Below are positions 23,846-31,554 of a DNA stretch of 64,000 nt, piece by piece (within the stretch, counting starts at the first letter, position 1; each line of letters opens with the position of its first letter). A program made the translations under genes and the position numbers. Under the pieces are notes generated by a model that searched no databases, had not been told where the DNA came from, and saw only the letters and a list, made by a program, of their open reading frames with translations. The stretch lies in NCBI RefSeq assembly GCF_022662475.1, contig NZ_JAKNQQ010000001.1:372001-436000 (forward strand), in the 5' to 3' direction. This DNA is from Sphingomonas sp. TREG-RG-20F-R18-01 (GTDB taxonomy: Bacteria > Pseudomonadota > Alphaproteobacteria > Sphingomonadales > Sphingomonadaceae).

Positions 23846-24514
23846 ATGGGCATCTTCAGCCGAACCCGCGACATCATCGCCGCCAATTTCACCGATCTGC
23901 TCGACAAGGCCGAAGACCCTTCGAAGATGATCCGCATGATCATCCTGGAGATGGAGGAAACGCTGGTCGAAGTCCGCGCCTCCGCCGCCCGCACGATCGC
24001 GGACCAGAAGGAAATGCGCCGACACATCAACAAGCTGGGCAGCCTCCAGGAAAGCTGGACCGAAAAGGCCGAGCTCGCTCTGTCGAAGGGCCGCGAGGAT
24101 CTCGCCAAGGCGGCACTGGTCGAAAAGCAGAAGGCCGCCGACATGGCCGCGCAACTCGACGGCGAAATCACAGTGCTCGATGAATCGCTCCGCGCCTCGG
24201 AGGAGGACATCGCCAAGCTGACCGGCAAGCTCCGCGAGGCGCGCACCCGCCAGAATTCGATCGCGACTCGCTTCGAAAGCGCGCAGAATCGCTTCAAGCT
24301 GCGCGAGATGTACAATGGTCCGCGGATGCAGGACGCGTTCAGCCGCTTCGAGGTCATGGAACGCCGCGTCGATATGGCCGAGGGCCGCGCCGACGTCGCC
24401 GGAATGGGCGCCCCGCCCAAGACGCTCGAGGAAGAGATTGCCGAGCTCAAGTCGAGCGAGAAGGTGGAAGCCGAACTCGCCGCGATGAAGGCTCGCTTCG
24501 GAAGGGACGGCTGA
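23846..24514 (+). CDS. pspA: Phage shock protein A
   Basis: Peripheral membrane protein of the PspA/IM30 (ESCRT-III-like) family that binds stressed inner membrane and inhibits PspF. 222 residues, almost wholly alpha-helical coiled coil. It starts MGIFSRTRDIIAANFTDLLD, the amphipathic membrane-binding helix, and contains the family stretch EDPSKMIRMIILEMEETL. Its stop overlaps pspB (TGATG). Confidence 0.96.
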   Translation: MGIFSRTRDIIAANFTDLLDKAEDPSKMIRMIILEMEETLVEVRASAARTIADQKEMRRHINKLGSLQESWTEKAELALSKGREDLAKAALVEKQKAADMAAQLDGEITVLDESLRASEEDIAKLTGKLREARTRQNSIATRFESAQNRFKLREMYNGPRMQDAFSRFEVMERRVDMAEGRADVAGMGAPPKTLEEEIAELKSSEKVEAELAAMKARFGRDG

Positions 24515-24819
24515 TGGAAGACATCCTTGTCCCGATCGTCGTTATCCCAGCCATCTTCATTGGCATGCCCTGGATCATCCTACACTATATTACCAAATGG
24601 AAGCAGGCGCCAAAGATCACCAATGAGGACGAGAAGCTGCTCGACGAGCTTTACTCGCTCGCTCGCCGGCTGGAAGACCGACTGGGGACGGTCGAACGGA
24701 TCATCGCCGCCGATCATCCCGAATGGCGCGTGAGCATGCCGCTCGCGGAGCCGGCCGCCCCATCCTTTCCCAACCCGTCTCACCCAACCCCGTCCTACGA
24801 CATCACCCGGAGGAACTGA
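24514..24819 (+). CDS. pspB: Phage shock protein B
   Basis: 101 residues. One N-terminal membrane span (about 5-25), a short basic stretch, then a coiled coil with LARRLEDRLGTVERII and a Pro/Ser-rich tail. PspB with PspC senses stress and releases PspF from PspA in enterobacteria. It is longer than the usual ~75 residues because of the C-terminal tail. Confidence 0.9.
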   Translation: MEDILVPIVVIPAIFIGMPWIILHYITKWKQAPKITNEDEKLLDELYSLARRLEDRLGTVERIIAADHPEWRVSMPLAEPAAPSFPNPSHPTPSYDITRRN

Positions 24820-24820
24820 A

Positions 24821-25198
24821 ATGTCCGCCAGCCGCACCAAATATTACCTCGACAAGCAGAACGGCAAATGGCTCGGCGTCTGCGCCGGGATCGCCGACTA
24901 CACCGGGATCGACGTTACCTGGGTCCGGGTCGGCACCGCGCTGTTGACCCTCGCCACCAGCGGTTGGGTGCTGGTCGCCTATATCGTCATCGCCTGCGTC
25001 GCCGAGAAGAAGCCGCTCGGCCTGTACGACAGCGCCGATGACGAGCGCTTCTGGCAGGGTGTCCGCACCAATCCGACGCGCTCGACCGCCGAGGTCCGCT
25101 CCAAGTTCCGCGACATCGACCGCCGGCTTGCCGACATCGAGGTCATGTACACCAGCCGCAACAGCCGCCTCGCCGACGAGATCGACAGCCTGCGCTGA
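24821..25198 (+). CDS. pspC: PspC-domain envelope stress protein
   Basis: 125 residues. The PspC domain covers about residues 8-70 (KWLGVCAGIADYTGIDVTWV, then a hydrophobic segment GWVLVAYIVIACVAEKKP). The C-terminal half is helical and charged and ends RLADEIDSLR, which echoes the ending of several downstream small proteins. It begins one base after the pspB stop. Confidence 0.93.
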   Translation: MSASRTKYYLDKQNGKWLGVCAGIADYTGIDVTWVRVGTALLTLATSGWVLVAYIVIACVAEKKPLGLYDSADDERFWQGVRTNPTRSTAEVRSKFRDIDRRLADIEVMYTSRNSRLADEIDSLR

Positions 25199-25257
25199 AC
25201 CGCACGGACGCGACCGTACCGCGATTGGCATCACTTGGGGCAAACAGGGAAAATATC

Positions 25258-25554
25258 ATGAGCCATTCATTGGGATTGTTGATCCCGCTCGCCGCGATCA
25301 CCGTCGGTCCGCTGGGGTGGACCATCAGCAACTACATGCGCGCCAAGCATGGCTATCCGCTCGAGGGCAAGGACGGTCGTCTGGTCGGACGCGAAGGCGA
25401 CCTCAGCACCATCCGCCAGGTCGACCTGCTGAAGGCCGAGAACGACAAGCTGCACGGCCAGGTCAGTCGTCTGGAGGAGCGCCTCGCGGTCCTCGAACGG
25501 ATCGCGACCGACCCGGCCGAGCGGGTCTCGCGCGAAATCGACGCACTGCGCTGA
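25258..25554 (+). CDS. Small membrane-anchored coiled-coil protein, psp-linked (1)
   Basis: 98 residues, family not named. One N-terminal hydrophobic segment (about 5-22), a polar loop, then a coiled coil from about residue 55: LLKAENDKLHGQVSRLEERL, followed by VLERIATD and the ending EIDALR. The same VLERIATD/EI..LR ending recurs in the next genes. AGGGA precedes the ATG by nine bases. It looks like an enlarged PspB and probably sits in the inner membrane with its coil in the cytoplasm (inference). Confidence 0.75.
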   Translation: MSHSLGLLIPLAAITVGPLGWTISNYMRAKHGYPLEGKDGRLVGREGDLSTIRQVDLLKAENDKLHGQVSRLEERLAVLERIATDPAERVSREIDALR

Positions 25555-25571
25555 ACCGGAAAGGACCGAGC

Positions 25572-25844
25572 ATGACCCCCGACGTCGTCTTTCTCATTCC
25601 GATCCTGGGCATTTGCGTCGGCATGGTCGCCGTCGTCGGTGGCGTCATCGTCCGCCCCTGGCTTGCCTATAAGGAGCGGCGGCTCGTGATCGAGGCGACG
25701 ATGGTCGCCGAGAAGGCCGCGCAATATGCCGCCCACACCGAACGGCTCGAACAGCGGGTCCAGGTCCTGGAACGCATCATCACCGACCGCGGCGTGGACC
25801 TCTCGCTCGAGATCGAGCGGTTGCGCGACACCAACCTGAACTGA
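25572..25844 (+). CDS. Small membrane-anchored coiled-coil protein, psp-linked (2)
   Basis: 90 residues. Hydrophobic segment at about residues 5-28 (FLIPILGICVGMVAVVGGVI), then a helical, charged region with ERLEQRVQVLERIITD and the ending LEIERLRDTNLN. Organisation and C-terminal signature match the preceding gene, 17 bp upstream, suggesting duplication. The ATG has AAGGA upstream. No independent function is known. Confidence 0.75.
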   Translation: MTPDVVFLIPILGICVGMVAVVGGVIVRPWLAYKERRLVIEATMVAEKAAQYAAHTERLEQRVQVLERIITDRGVDLSLEIERLRDTNLN

Positions 25845-25875
25845 CCCATCAACCCTTTCTTCCCCAGAGGTTATC

Positions 25876-25995
25876 ATGATCATCTTTCTCGGAGTGCTCG
25901 CCGTCGTAACGGCGGGATGTTGCTGGGCGACCGAAAGCATCGATCGCCCCCGCCGCCGCGCAGCCCGCGCGGCACGTCAGGCCACCCAGGGCTGA
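25876..25995 (+). CDS. 39-residue membrane peptide, psp-linked
   Basis: Reads MIIFLGVLAVVTAGCCWATE, then an arginine-rich tail (DRPRRRAARAARQ). One short hydrophobic segment with two cysteines and a basic end. AGAGG lies eight bases before the ATG. It is too short for firm proof; support comes from the ribosome site and its place in a tightly packed operon (31 bp after one gene, 28 bp before the next). Confidence 0.5.
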   Translation: MIIFLGVLAVVTAGCCWATESIDRPRRRAARAARQATQG

Positions 25996-26023
25996 CCGCC
26001 CGACTATCACAAGGGAGAGTGTT

Positions 26024-26278
26024 ATGAACGGTGGAGAAATGATGGTCGTGCTGATCGTGCTGGTCGCGGTCGTCGGCAAGATCGTCCAGGCCCGCTACAG
26101 GGCGGCCGACCGGATCGAGGGCCAGCCGACGCAAGACAGCGCCGACACACAGCGCCAGCGCGAGGAAATCCGCGCGCTCAAGGAGCGGATCGCAGTGCTC
26201 GAACGGCTCGCGACCGACAAAGAAGACAGCAGCGCCCGCCTCGATCGCGAGATCGAGAAGCTGCGCGACCGTCCATGA
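26024..26278 (+). CDS. Small membrane-anchored coiled-coil protein, psp-linked (3)
   Basis: 84 residues. Hydrophobic segment at about residues 6-18 (MMVVLIVLVAVVGK), then a charged coil IRALKERIAVLERLATD and the ending LDREIEKLRDRP, the same signature as copies 1 and 2. GGGAGAG lies just before the ATG. The stop overlaps the next start (ATGA). Confidence 0.75.
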   Translation: MNGGEMMVVLIVLVAVVGKIVQARYRAADRIEGQPTQDSADTQRQREEIRALKERIAVLERLATDKEDSSARLDREIEKLRDRP

Positions 26279-26544
26279 CCATCCTGGCAGGAGCAGGGAT
26301 CATGACTGACCCGAATGTCACCATCACGCTCGCCGCCACCGCGCTTATGGGGCTTGCGATGCTCACCTACGCGCTGCTGACCGGCTGGCGTGGCTGGCTC
26401 TCGTTCAAGCTGGAACAGCTGCATGCGGTGGGCGAGGCGAATGGCGGCCCCGCGTTGCCCAATGCCAGCGCCCGGATCGAGATCGCCGACCTCAAGGAGC
26501 GGATCCGCAAGCTGGAGGCGATCGCCGCCGGGGTGGATCTGTAA
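26275..26544 (+). CDS. Small membrane-anchored coiled-coil protein, psp-linked (4)
   Basis: 89 residues from an ATG overlapping the previous stop; a second possible start (26302, MTDPNVT) has GGGA upstream and would give 80 residues. Hydrophobic segment around TITLAATALMGLAMLTYALL, then IADLKERIRKLEAIAAG at the end. It keeps the coil but lacks the final EI..LR. It appears to be the last gene of the psp run; a 138-bp gap follows. Confidence 0.7.
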   Translation: MTILAGAGIMTDPNVTITLAATALMGLAMLTYALLTGWRGWLSFKLEQLHAVGEANGGPALPNASARIEIADLKERIRKLEAIAAGVDL

Positions 26545-26682
26545 GCGCGGGCAGACCGGCTCGCCCGTTCCCGGGCGCAGGCTCCCGCACCCCTCCCATA
26601 AGGGGCCGGCAGCGGCCGTGCAGCGCGAAACTCTCGCAAACCAAGGGTGACGAACGCCGCCCACCCCGCCTATAGCGCCTGC

Positions 26683-27093
26683 ATGCAAAGCCTCGCCGAC
26701 ATCGAAACCGAATACAGCTTCCTGGAGGCGGACGACCGCTACCGCCTCCTGATCGACCTCGGCCGCGAGCTCGAGCCGATGCCCGACCCCCTCAAGACCG
26801 ATGCGACGCTGGTGCGCGGGTGTTCGGCATCGGTGTGGGTCTATCCGATGGCGCGCGACGACGGCACGCTGCACTTTCTCGCGGATTCGAACGCGGCGAT
26901 CACCAAGGGGATCATCGCGCTGGTGCTTCTGGCGGTGCAGGATCAACCGGCCTCGGCGATCCTAGCGACCGACATTCCGCAGCAGCTGGCACCGTTCGAT
27001 CTCAGCAAGCAGCTGAGTTCCAACCGCACCCAGGGCATCCCCAACATGATCGCGCTGATCCGGGAAACAGCGGCACGCTACGCGACCGGCTGA
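26683..27093 (+). CDS. sufE: SufE-family sulfur acceptor
   Basis: Takes persulfide sulfur from a SufS-type cysteine desulfurase and passes it to the SufBCD scaffold. About 136 residues from MQSLADIETEYSFLEADDRY. The sulfur-accepting cysteine lies in LVRGCSASVWV. An upstream GTG (26647) would add 12 residues without similarity to the family. No suf genes flank it; the two desulfurase genes of this window are 17 kb away and may not be its partners. Confidence 0.9.
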   Translation: MQSLADIETEYSFLEADDRYRLLIDLGRELEPMPDPLKTDATLVRGCSASVWVYPMARDDGTLHFLADSNAAITKGIIALVLLAVQDQPASAILATDIPQQLAPFDLSKQLSSNRTQGIPNMIALIRETAARYATG

Positions 27094-27131
27094 ACGACCG
27101 CCCATTGCCGCGCGGGATCGAGGCCCGGCGT

Positions 27132-27902
27132 TCAATGCGCGTCGGCATAGGCCGCGCTCAACCCATATTGCGCCTCGACGGCGGGGTCGAGCCAGCGCTC
27201 GATATGCGCAACGTCCTCCGGGCACAGATCGGCATAACGTTGCGGGGCATATCGAAAATGCCCCTGCCCCTTGTAGCTCGAAACGGGCGCGAAGTGCGCG
27301 GCCGGCGCGATGCCGGTGGCGGCGGCGATCGATTGGACCAACTGCTCGGGTGCCCGCACGAACGCATCATAGCTGACCAGCGCGACGTTGTGCGCGCGCG
27401 CCGGTAGCGCCGCCCAGTGCCGCAACTTCGCGGTGCGTTTGGCGATGCAATTGGCAAAGCGCGCGCCCGTCTCGGGGTCGCGCTCGTGCAACATCTCGGT
27501 TCCCAGCAGCGGATGGCCGGGCTCGATATGGTCGACATGCTCGTCCCAGCAACTGTACCATTCGCTCCGGACGAACGCGTCGAACGGCTTGGCCTTCAGC
27601 GTGGGGTGGGCATGCCACGGCTGGCGATGCAGGCTGCGCGCCCAGTCGAACGCATCACGCGCGACCACGAGGGTCAGCGTGTCCTTGGGAAACAGCGTCT
27701 GCGGCGGGACGAACCAATGCTTGTGCCCGAATTCGTCGGTCACCCGCGCGCCGGGCAGGTTGGTTGCCAGGGTCTGCGCTACGACGTTGGTTCCGCTGCA
27801 GCGCTGCCCGAAGATCTGGATTCGCGTGATCGGCGCGTCGCCACGGAGCACGACGCCAAGCCCGCCGTCGAACCGATGCCAGTTGTGAGAAATGGTGGTC
27901 AT
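27132..27902 (-). CDS. Sulfotransferase-like P-loop protein
   Basis: 256 residues. The N-terminal IQIFGQRCSGTNVVAQTL resembles the 5'-phosphosulfate loop of PAPS-dependent sulfotransferases, and LVVARDAFDWARSLH resembles the 3'-phosphate site with its Arg and Ser. The remainder is not characteristic and the acceptor is unknown. It could instead be a diverged P-loop protein of unknown role. It converges on sufE and diverges from the SMR exporter across 268 bp, in which nothing certain was recognised. Confidence 0.7.
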   Translation of the reverse strand: MTTISHNWHRFDGGLGVVLRGDAPITRIQIFGQRCSGTNVVAQTLATNLPGARVTDEFGHKHWFVPPQTLFPKDTLTLVVARDAFDWARSLHRQPWHAHPTLKAKPFDAFVRSEWYSCWDEHVDHIEPGHPLLGTEMLHERDPETGARFANCIAKRTAKLRHWAALPARAHNVALVSYDAFVRAPEQLVQSIAAATGIAPAAHFAPVSSYKGQGHFRYAPQRYADLCPEDVAHIERWLDPAVEAQYGLSAAYADAH

Positions 27903-28170
27903 GTCGTGTGCCGTGCTGGAGAAGGCGCGCCCGCTCGAACCCGCCGCTTCAGCCGCATTCGAAGGTCGCGGTGCGCGCGCTACACAAGGATTCGCACGAC
28001 GCCAATCGGTTTGAGCGCGACAGCGGTCGAATGGATGGTTTCAGGGCGCATGGTCGCCAACGGTGGACAAATCACCCCACGGCCTCTATCCGGCCGCCCA
28101 TCGCGCGCGCCTCTTTCGGGTTTCCGGCAGCCGCTTTCCCGTCAGAGCCCGTTACACAAGGAGATCGCGC

Positions 28171-28491
28171 ATGGCGTGGCTCATCCTCGGCATCGCCGTG
28201 GTTACTGAAATCATGTGGGCACTCAGCCTGAAATGGGCCGCAACGCAGGGTGGCGTGCTGGCCGCCGCCGTCCCCATCACGCTCAGTTTCGTCAATATGG
28301 GGTTGCTCGCACTTGCGATGCGCGGCCTGCCTGCCGGCACTGCCTATGCCGTCTGGACCGGGCTCGGTGCGGTCGGAGTCACCATCTTCGGTGTCATCCT
28401 GTTCGGCGAAAAGCTGAACGTGCCGCAGATGGGGTTCATCGCGCTAATCATCGTCGGCGTCGTGGGGACCAAGTTGTTCGCGACCAGCTGA
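28171..28491 (+). CDS. Small multidrug resistance (SMR) transporter, SugE/Gdx-like
   Basis: 106 residues with four membrane spans. The first span holds the essential glutamate in VVTEIMWALSLKW, and GTAYAVWTGLGAVGV matches the SugE/Gdx guanidinium-exporter subtype more than EmrE. SMR proteins work as antiparallel dimers driven by protons. AAGGAG lies eight bases before the ATG. It stands alone, so it may form homodimers. No guanidine riboswitch could be recognised upstream. Confidence 0.9.
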   Translation: MAWLILGIAVVTEIMWALSLKWAATQGGVLAAAVPITLSFVNMGLLALAMRGLPAGTAYAVWTGLGAVGVTIFGVILFGEKLNVPQMGFIALIIVGVVGTKLFATS

Positions 28492-28536
28492 ACGCCATCC
28501 CGTCGCCCCGGCTTGTGCCGCGGTGGCGGGAACGGG

Positions 28537-28863
28537 TCAGCCGTCTTGCCCGTCCGGCGCGGGCCGTGGCCCCAGCCCGAGGTCGCGTACGACCTGGGCG
28601 ATTGGCGCGCCATCGGTCACCAGCGCCCAGTCGCCCGGTGCATGCCCAGTCACCACCGTCACCGCGCCGCGCGGACAGATCCCGAGGCATTTCACCTCGA
28701 TGATCCCCAGCGCCCCCTTGCGGCCCTTGCGAACCCCCAGGGCCTCGCGCAACGCCTTGGCCAGTGGCGTCTTCCCTTTCGACCCGAACCCGCCGTCGAG
28801 CTTCTTCGAACATTTCTTGCAGACCAGCACCGTATCGGCCCAGTCCGAGCGAACGGTCTTCAA
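28537..28863 (-). CDS. Small (2Fe-2S) ferredoxin-domain protein
   Basis: 108 residues from a TTG that overlaps the stop of the J-domain gene (TTGA); a GTG five codons earlier is an alternative. Four cysteines fit a thioredoxin-like 2Fe-2S site: VCKKCSKKL and, about 45 residues later, VKCLGICPRGAV. Family members are small redox proteins of mostly unknown role. Linkage to a J-domain gene hints at a role in cluster handling, which is inference. Confidence 0.75.
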   Translation of the reverse strand: MKTVRSDWADTVLVCKKCSKKLDGGFGSKGKTPLAKALREALGVRKGRKGALGIIEVKCLGICPRGAVTVVTGHAPGDWALVTDGAPIAQVVRDLGLGPRPAPDGQDG

Positions 28864-29405
28864 GCGTCCGGCTTCCACGTCCGCTGGTCTTCCGCCGCCT
28901 TGAGCACGTCGTACGCAGCCTGGATGGCGAGAAAGCGCGCCGCGGCCTCCTTGTCTCCCGGACGGACATCGGGATGATTCGATTTGGCGAGCCGGCGCCA
29001 CGCGATGCGAACCGTCTCGAAATCAGCATCGACCTCGAGCTCGAGCACCTCGAGCGCGCGGATCTCGTCGCGCGAACGGCTGCCGTCGCCGGGCCCTGCC
29101 CATTGATGATGGCGCGACTCGGTATAGCCCTCGGCGGTTTGCGTCTCGGCGCGTTCGCGCTCCGCGGCTTCCTCGGCGCTCAGGCCCTCGAAGTAATTCC
29201 ACCCACGGTTATATTCGCCGGCATGCTCCTGGCAGAAGTACCAGCGCTCGGGGCTGTTGGGGGATTTGGGCGCGGGACAATCGCCCTTCTGGGTGCAACC
29301 GTGGCGGTCGCAGAGACGGATCGTGGCGGCTTCCGTGCTGGCTTCGCCGTAAGCGCGCCAGCGGGGAAAGCCCCAGTCGACCGATCGGGAGGAGGAACGC
29401 GCCAT
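28860..29405 (-). CDS. J-domain (DnaJ-like) protein with N-terminal Cys/His region
   Basis: 181 residues from MARSSSRSVDWGFPRW. The N-terminal half carries a possible zinc site (CDRHGC, then a Cys in KGDC and CQEH about 20 residues on). The C-terminal ~65 residues are a J domain with the essential HPD in AKSNHPDVRPGD. It should stimulate an Hsp70 (DnaK or HscA type). Lacking the Gly/Phe and zinc-finger parts of DnaJ, it is a type III co-chaperone. This layout is common in alphaproteobacteria. Confidence 0.88.
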   Translation of the reverse strand: MARSSSRSVDWGFPRWRAYGEASTEAATIRLCDRHGCTQKGDCPAPKSPNSPERWYFCQEHAGEYNRGWNYFEGLSAEEAAERERAETQTAEGYTESRHHQWAGPGDGSRSRDEIRALEVLELEVDADFETVRIAWRRLAKSNHPDVRPGDKEAAARFLAIQAAYDVLKAAEDQRTWKPDA

Positions 29406-29493
29406 AGCGTGCCATCTAAGCATCGAAGCGCGTTAGCGCCATGACGCTTTTGTGAAACCGCTGTGAATTAAAGCGATCAGTGTCAGAAACGCG

Positions 29494-29897
29494 CCAGAGG
29501 GTCTGTAAGCCGGGTTCTGTCCACCCCACCGTTATGACGGGGTTAGGCGACCATTCCTCTAGGACGACGCTTGCGCGCCGCCTCAAGCAATCAACCCGGG
29601 CGACTGGCTGAAACGAAGCCCCGGGACCGAAGTCCCTTGCCGCCCCTATTCGATCTTGCTCCCGGTGGGGTTTGCCATGCCGCCCCTGTTACCAGGCGCG
29701 CGGTGCGCTCTTGCCGCACCCTTTCACCCTTGCCTGTTCCCCTTGCCGATTCGCATCGAAAGGGGACATCGGCGGTCTGCTCTCTGTGGCACTGTCCCTG
29801 GGGTCACCCCCGCCGGGCGTTACCCGGCACCGTCGTTTCGCGGAGCCCGGACTTTCCTCGCGTATCCGAAGATACCCGCGGCCGCCCGACCCTCTGG
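29494..29897 (-). ncRNA. rnpB: RNase P RNA (class A)
   Basis: Catalytic RNA that matures tRNA 5' ends. On the minus strand it starts CCAGAGGGTCGGGCGGCCG and holds the conserved GAGGAAAGTCCGGGCTCC (P4 / CR I), ACAGTGCCACAGAGA, the GGTAAGGGTGAAAGGGTGCG block, GGCAAACCCCACC and near the 3' end ACAGAACCCGGCTTACAGAC. The two ends pair through CCAGAGGGTC and GACCCTCTGG. Length is about 404 nt; the exact ends are uncertain by a few bases. Apparent reading frames across it are spurious. Confidence 0.96.
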
Positions 29898-29936
29898 CTG
29901 CGACGCCCCTAGCGCGAATTACCGCAACGGCAAAGC

Positions 29937-30629
29937 CTATCCGTCGTCCCCGGTCGGTTTGGGCAGCAGCAGCGCGAGCAGGATGCTACGGCACTCCCCG
30001 TCGATCACGCCGTCGATGAGTTCGGGTCGGAAGCGGCGCTGGAACGCGACCACCGCGGCGAGCTTGTCGGTCACGTCGTAACCGAAGCGCTCGAGCGCCA
30101 CGAGGAACCCGGCATCGGTCCACATCGGGTCCATCAACCCCTTGGTCGGGCGCGGCAGTGCAAGCCGGACCTTGGCGAGCCGGCTCCACGGGAACAGTTC
30201 ACCCGGGTCCTGCTTGCGAGTCGGCGCAATGTCCGAATGGCCGACGACGTTGCCGCGCGTAATGCGGTGGCGCTCGGTAATGTCGGCGACGAGCCGCACG
30301 ACCGCGTCGATCTGCTCTTCCATGAAGGGGCGGTAGCCGAATTCATGTCCGGGATTGACGATCTCGATCCCGATGCTGGCGCTGTTGACGTCCTCGATGC
30401 CCCGCCAGCGCGACTTGCCCGCATGCCAGGCACGCTGGTCCTCGGCGACCATCCGCAGGATCTGCCCGTCCTCGGCGACGAGATAATGGGCCGAGACCTT
30501 GGCTTCGGGATCGCGCAGCCGATCGATCGCGGCCTGCGCCGTCTGCATGCCGGTATAGTGCAGCACGATGATCGACACGGGTAACGATCGCGCGTCGAAA
30601 TTCGGCGAAGGTGTATCGATGATGTTCAT
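29937..30629 (-). CDS. N-acetylmuramoyl-L-alanine amidase (AmpD/AmiD-type)
   Basis: Cleaves the amide bond between muramic acid and the stem peptide. 230 residues from MNIIDTPSPNFDAR. Amidase_2 domain: first zinc His in IIVLHYTGM, conserved SAHYLV and GIEIVNPGH, and the last zinc/catalytic segment VGHSDIAPTRKQDPG. The C-terminal ~60 residues resemble a peptidoglycan-binding domain (FQRRFRPELIDGVIDGE). No signal peptide is seen, which favours a cytoplasmic AmpD-like recycling role, although the C-terminal domain is more AmiD-like. Confidence 0.9.
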   Translation of the reverse strand: MNIIDTPSPNFDARSLPVSIIVLHYTGMQTAQAAIDRLRDPEAKVSAHYLVAEDGQILRMVAEDQRAWHAGKSRWRGIEDVNSASIGIEIVNPGHEFGYRPFMEEQIDAVVRLVADITERHRITRGNVVGHSDIAPTRKQDPGELFPWSRLAKVRLALPRPTKGLMDPMWTDAGFLVALERFGYDVTDKLAAVVAFQRRFRPELIDGVIDGECRSILLALLLPKPTGDDG

Positions 30630-30693
30630 GGGCCTGTCCCCTCCGCGAGCCGGTTGCCAGCTTAAGCACGGTCCGGGCTGCGGCGAAACCCCG

Positions 30694-31554
30694 TCAGACG
30701 CCCGCTGGCACCGCTTCATAGAGTCCGCGATACCGGGGACTTGGCCGGAACGCCTCGGTCTGGCCGATGACCGTCTCGCCCGCACCCAGGACGAGCAGGC
30801 CGCCCGGCCGGATCACGGTCGCAAACCGGTCGAGCACGCGGCGGCGCAAGTCCGGTGGCAGGTAGAGCAGCACATTGCGACACAGGATCACGTCGAACCG
30901 CCCGACGGGCAACGGGTCCGCCACCAGGTTGATCCGCCGGAACGCGATCCGTCGAACGAGCTCGGGCTTGGCGACCCAGTCCTCGGCCTGCTGGTCGAAC
31001 CAGCGCATCATGCGGCGGATCGGCAGCCCGCGCTGGATCTCGAAATGGGTGTAGCGCCCTGCCCGTGCACGGGTCAGCGCCGCCTCGGACACGTCGGTCG
31101 CGACGATATCGGGGGGCATGGTTTCCCCCAGCGCCTCCTGTTCCGCGAACAGCATCGCCAGCGACAGCGGCTCCTGCCCGACCGAACAGCCCGCCGACCA
31201 GATCCGCACGCGGCGCTGGCCTTGCTCGGCGCGCAATGTCGCCACCGCCTCCGCCACCAGCTCGATCACCGCGGCATCACGGAAGAACGAGCTTTCCTGG
31301 TTGAGCAGCGCATCGACCGCCTGATCGGCGATCTCGGGCGAGCGCCGAACCGCCTCGACCAGATCGTCGAGGGTTGCCAGCTTGAGATCGCGCAGCAGCG
31401 GCTTCAACGCGGTCTCGATCCGCCATTCGCGGTTCGCCGCCAGCTGCTGGCCGGTGCGCGATTCGAGCAGGGTATTGAGCGCGACCATCACGCCCTTGCT
31501 GTGGGATTCGAGGAGAGGCATTCGACTGTTGGTACTTTCTGGAACGCTGGACAT
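30694..31554 (-). CDS. cheR: Chemotaxis protein methyltransferase CheR
   Basis: Methylates glutamates of chemoreceptors using SAM. 286 residues. An N-terminal helical domain precedes the SAM-binding WSAGCSVGQEP and the motif VILCRNVLLYL. The ATG overlaps the cheB stop (TGATG), so the two adaptation enzymes are made together. It is the last gene of the cluster; 64 bp further on is the amidase gene. Confidence 0.94.
   Translation of the reverse strand: MSSVPESTNSRMPLLESHSKGVMVALNTLLESRTGQQLAANREWRIETALKPLLRDLKLATLDDLVEAVRRSPEIADQAVDALLNQESSFFRDAAVIELVAEAVATLRAEQGQRRVRIWSAGCSVGQEPLSLAMLFAEQEALGETMPPDIVATDVSEAALTRARAGRYTHFEIQRGLPIRRMMRWFDQQAEDWVAKPELVRRIAFRRINLVADPLPVGRFDVILCRNVLLYLPPDLRRRVLDRFATVIRPGGLLVLGAGETVIGQTEAFRPSPRYRGLYEAVPAGV

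Noticed and set aside
27903..28170. Possible guanidine riboswitch before the SugE/Gdx-like gene
   Set aside because: GGGTTTCCGGC is reminiscent of the ykkC motif, but the following conserved blocks are absent.
29571..30081. Plus-strand reading frames across 29.5-30.1 kb
   Set aside because: They lie over the RNase P RNA and have no protein features.
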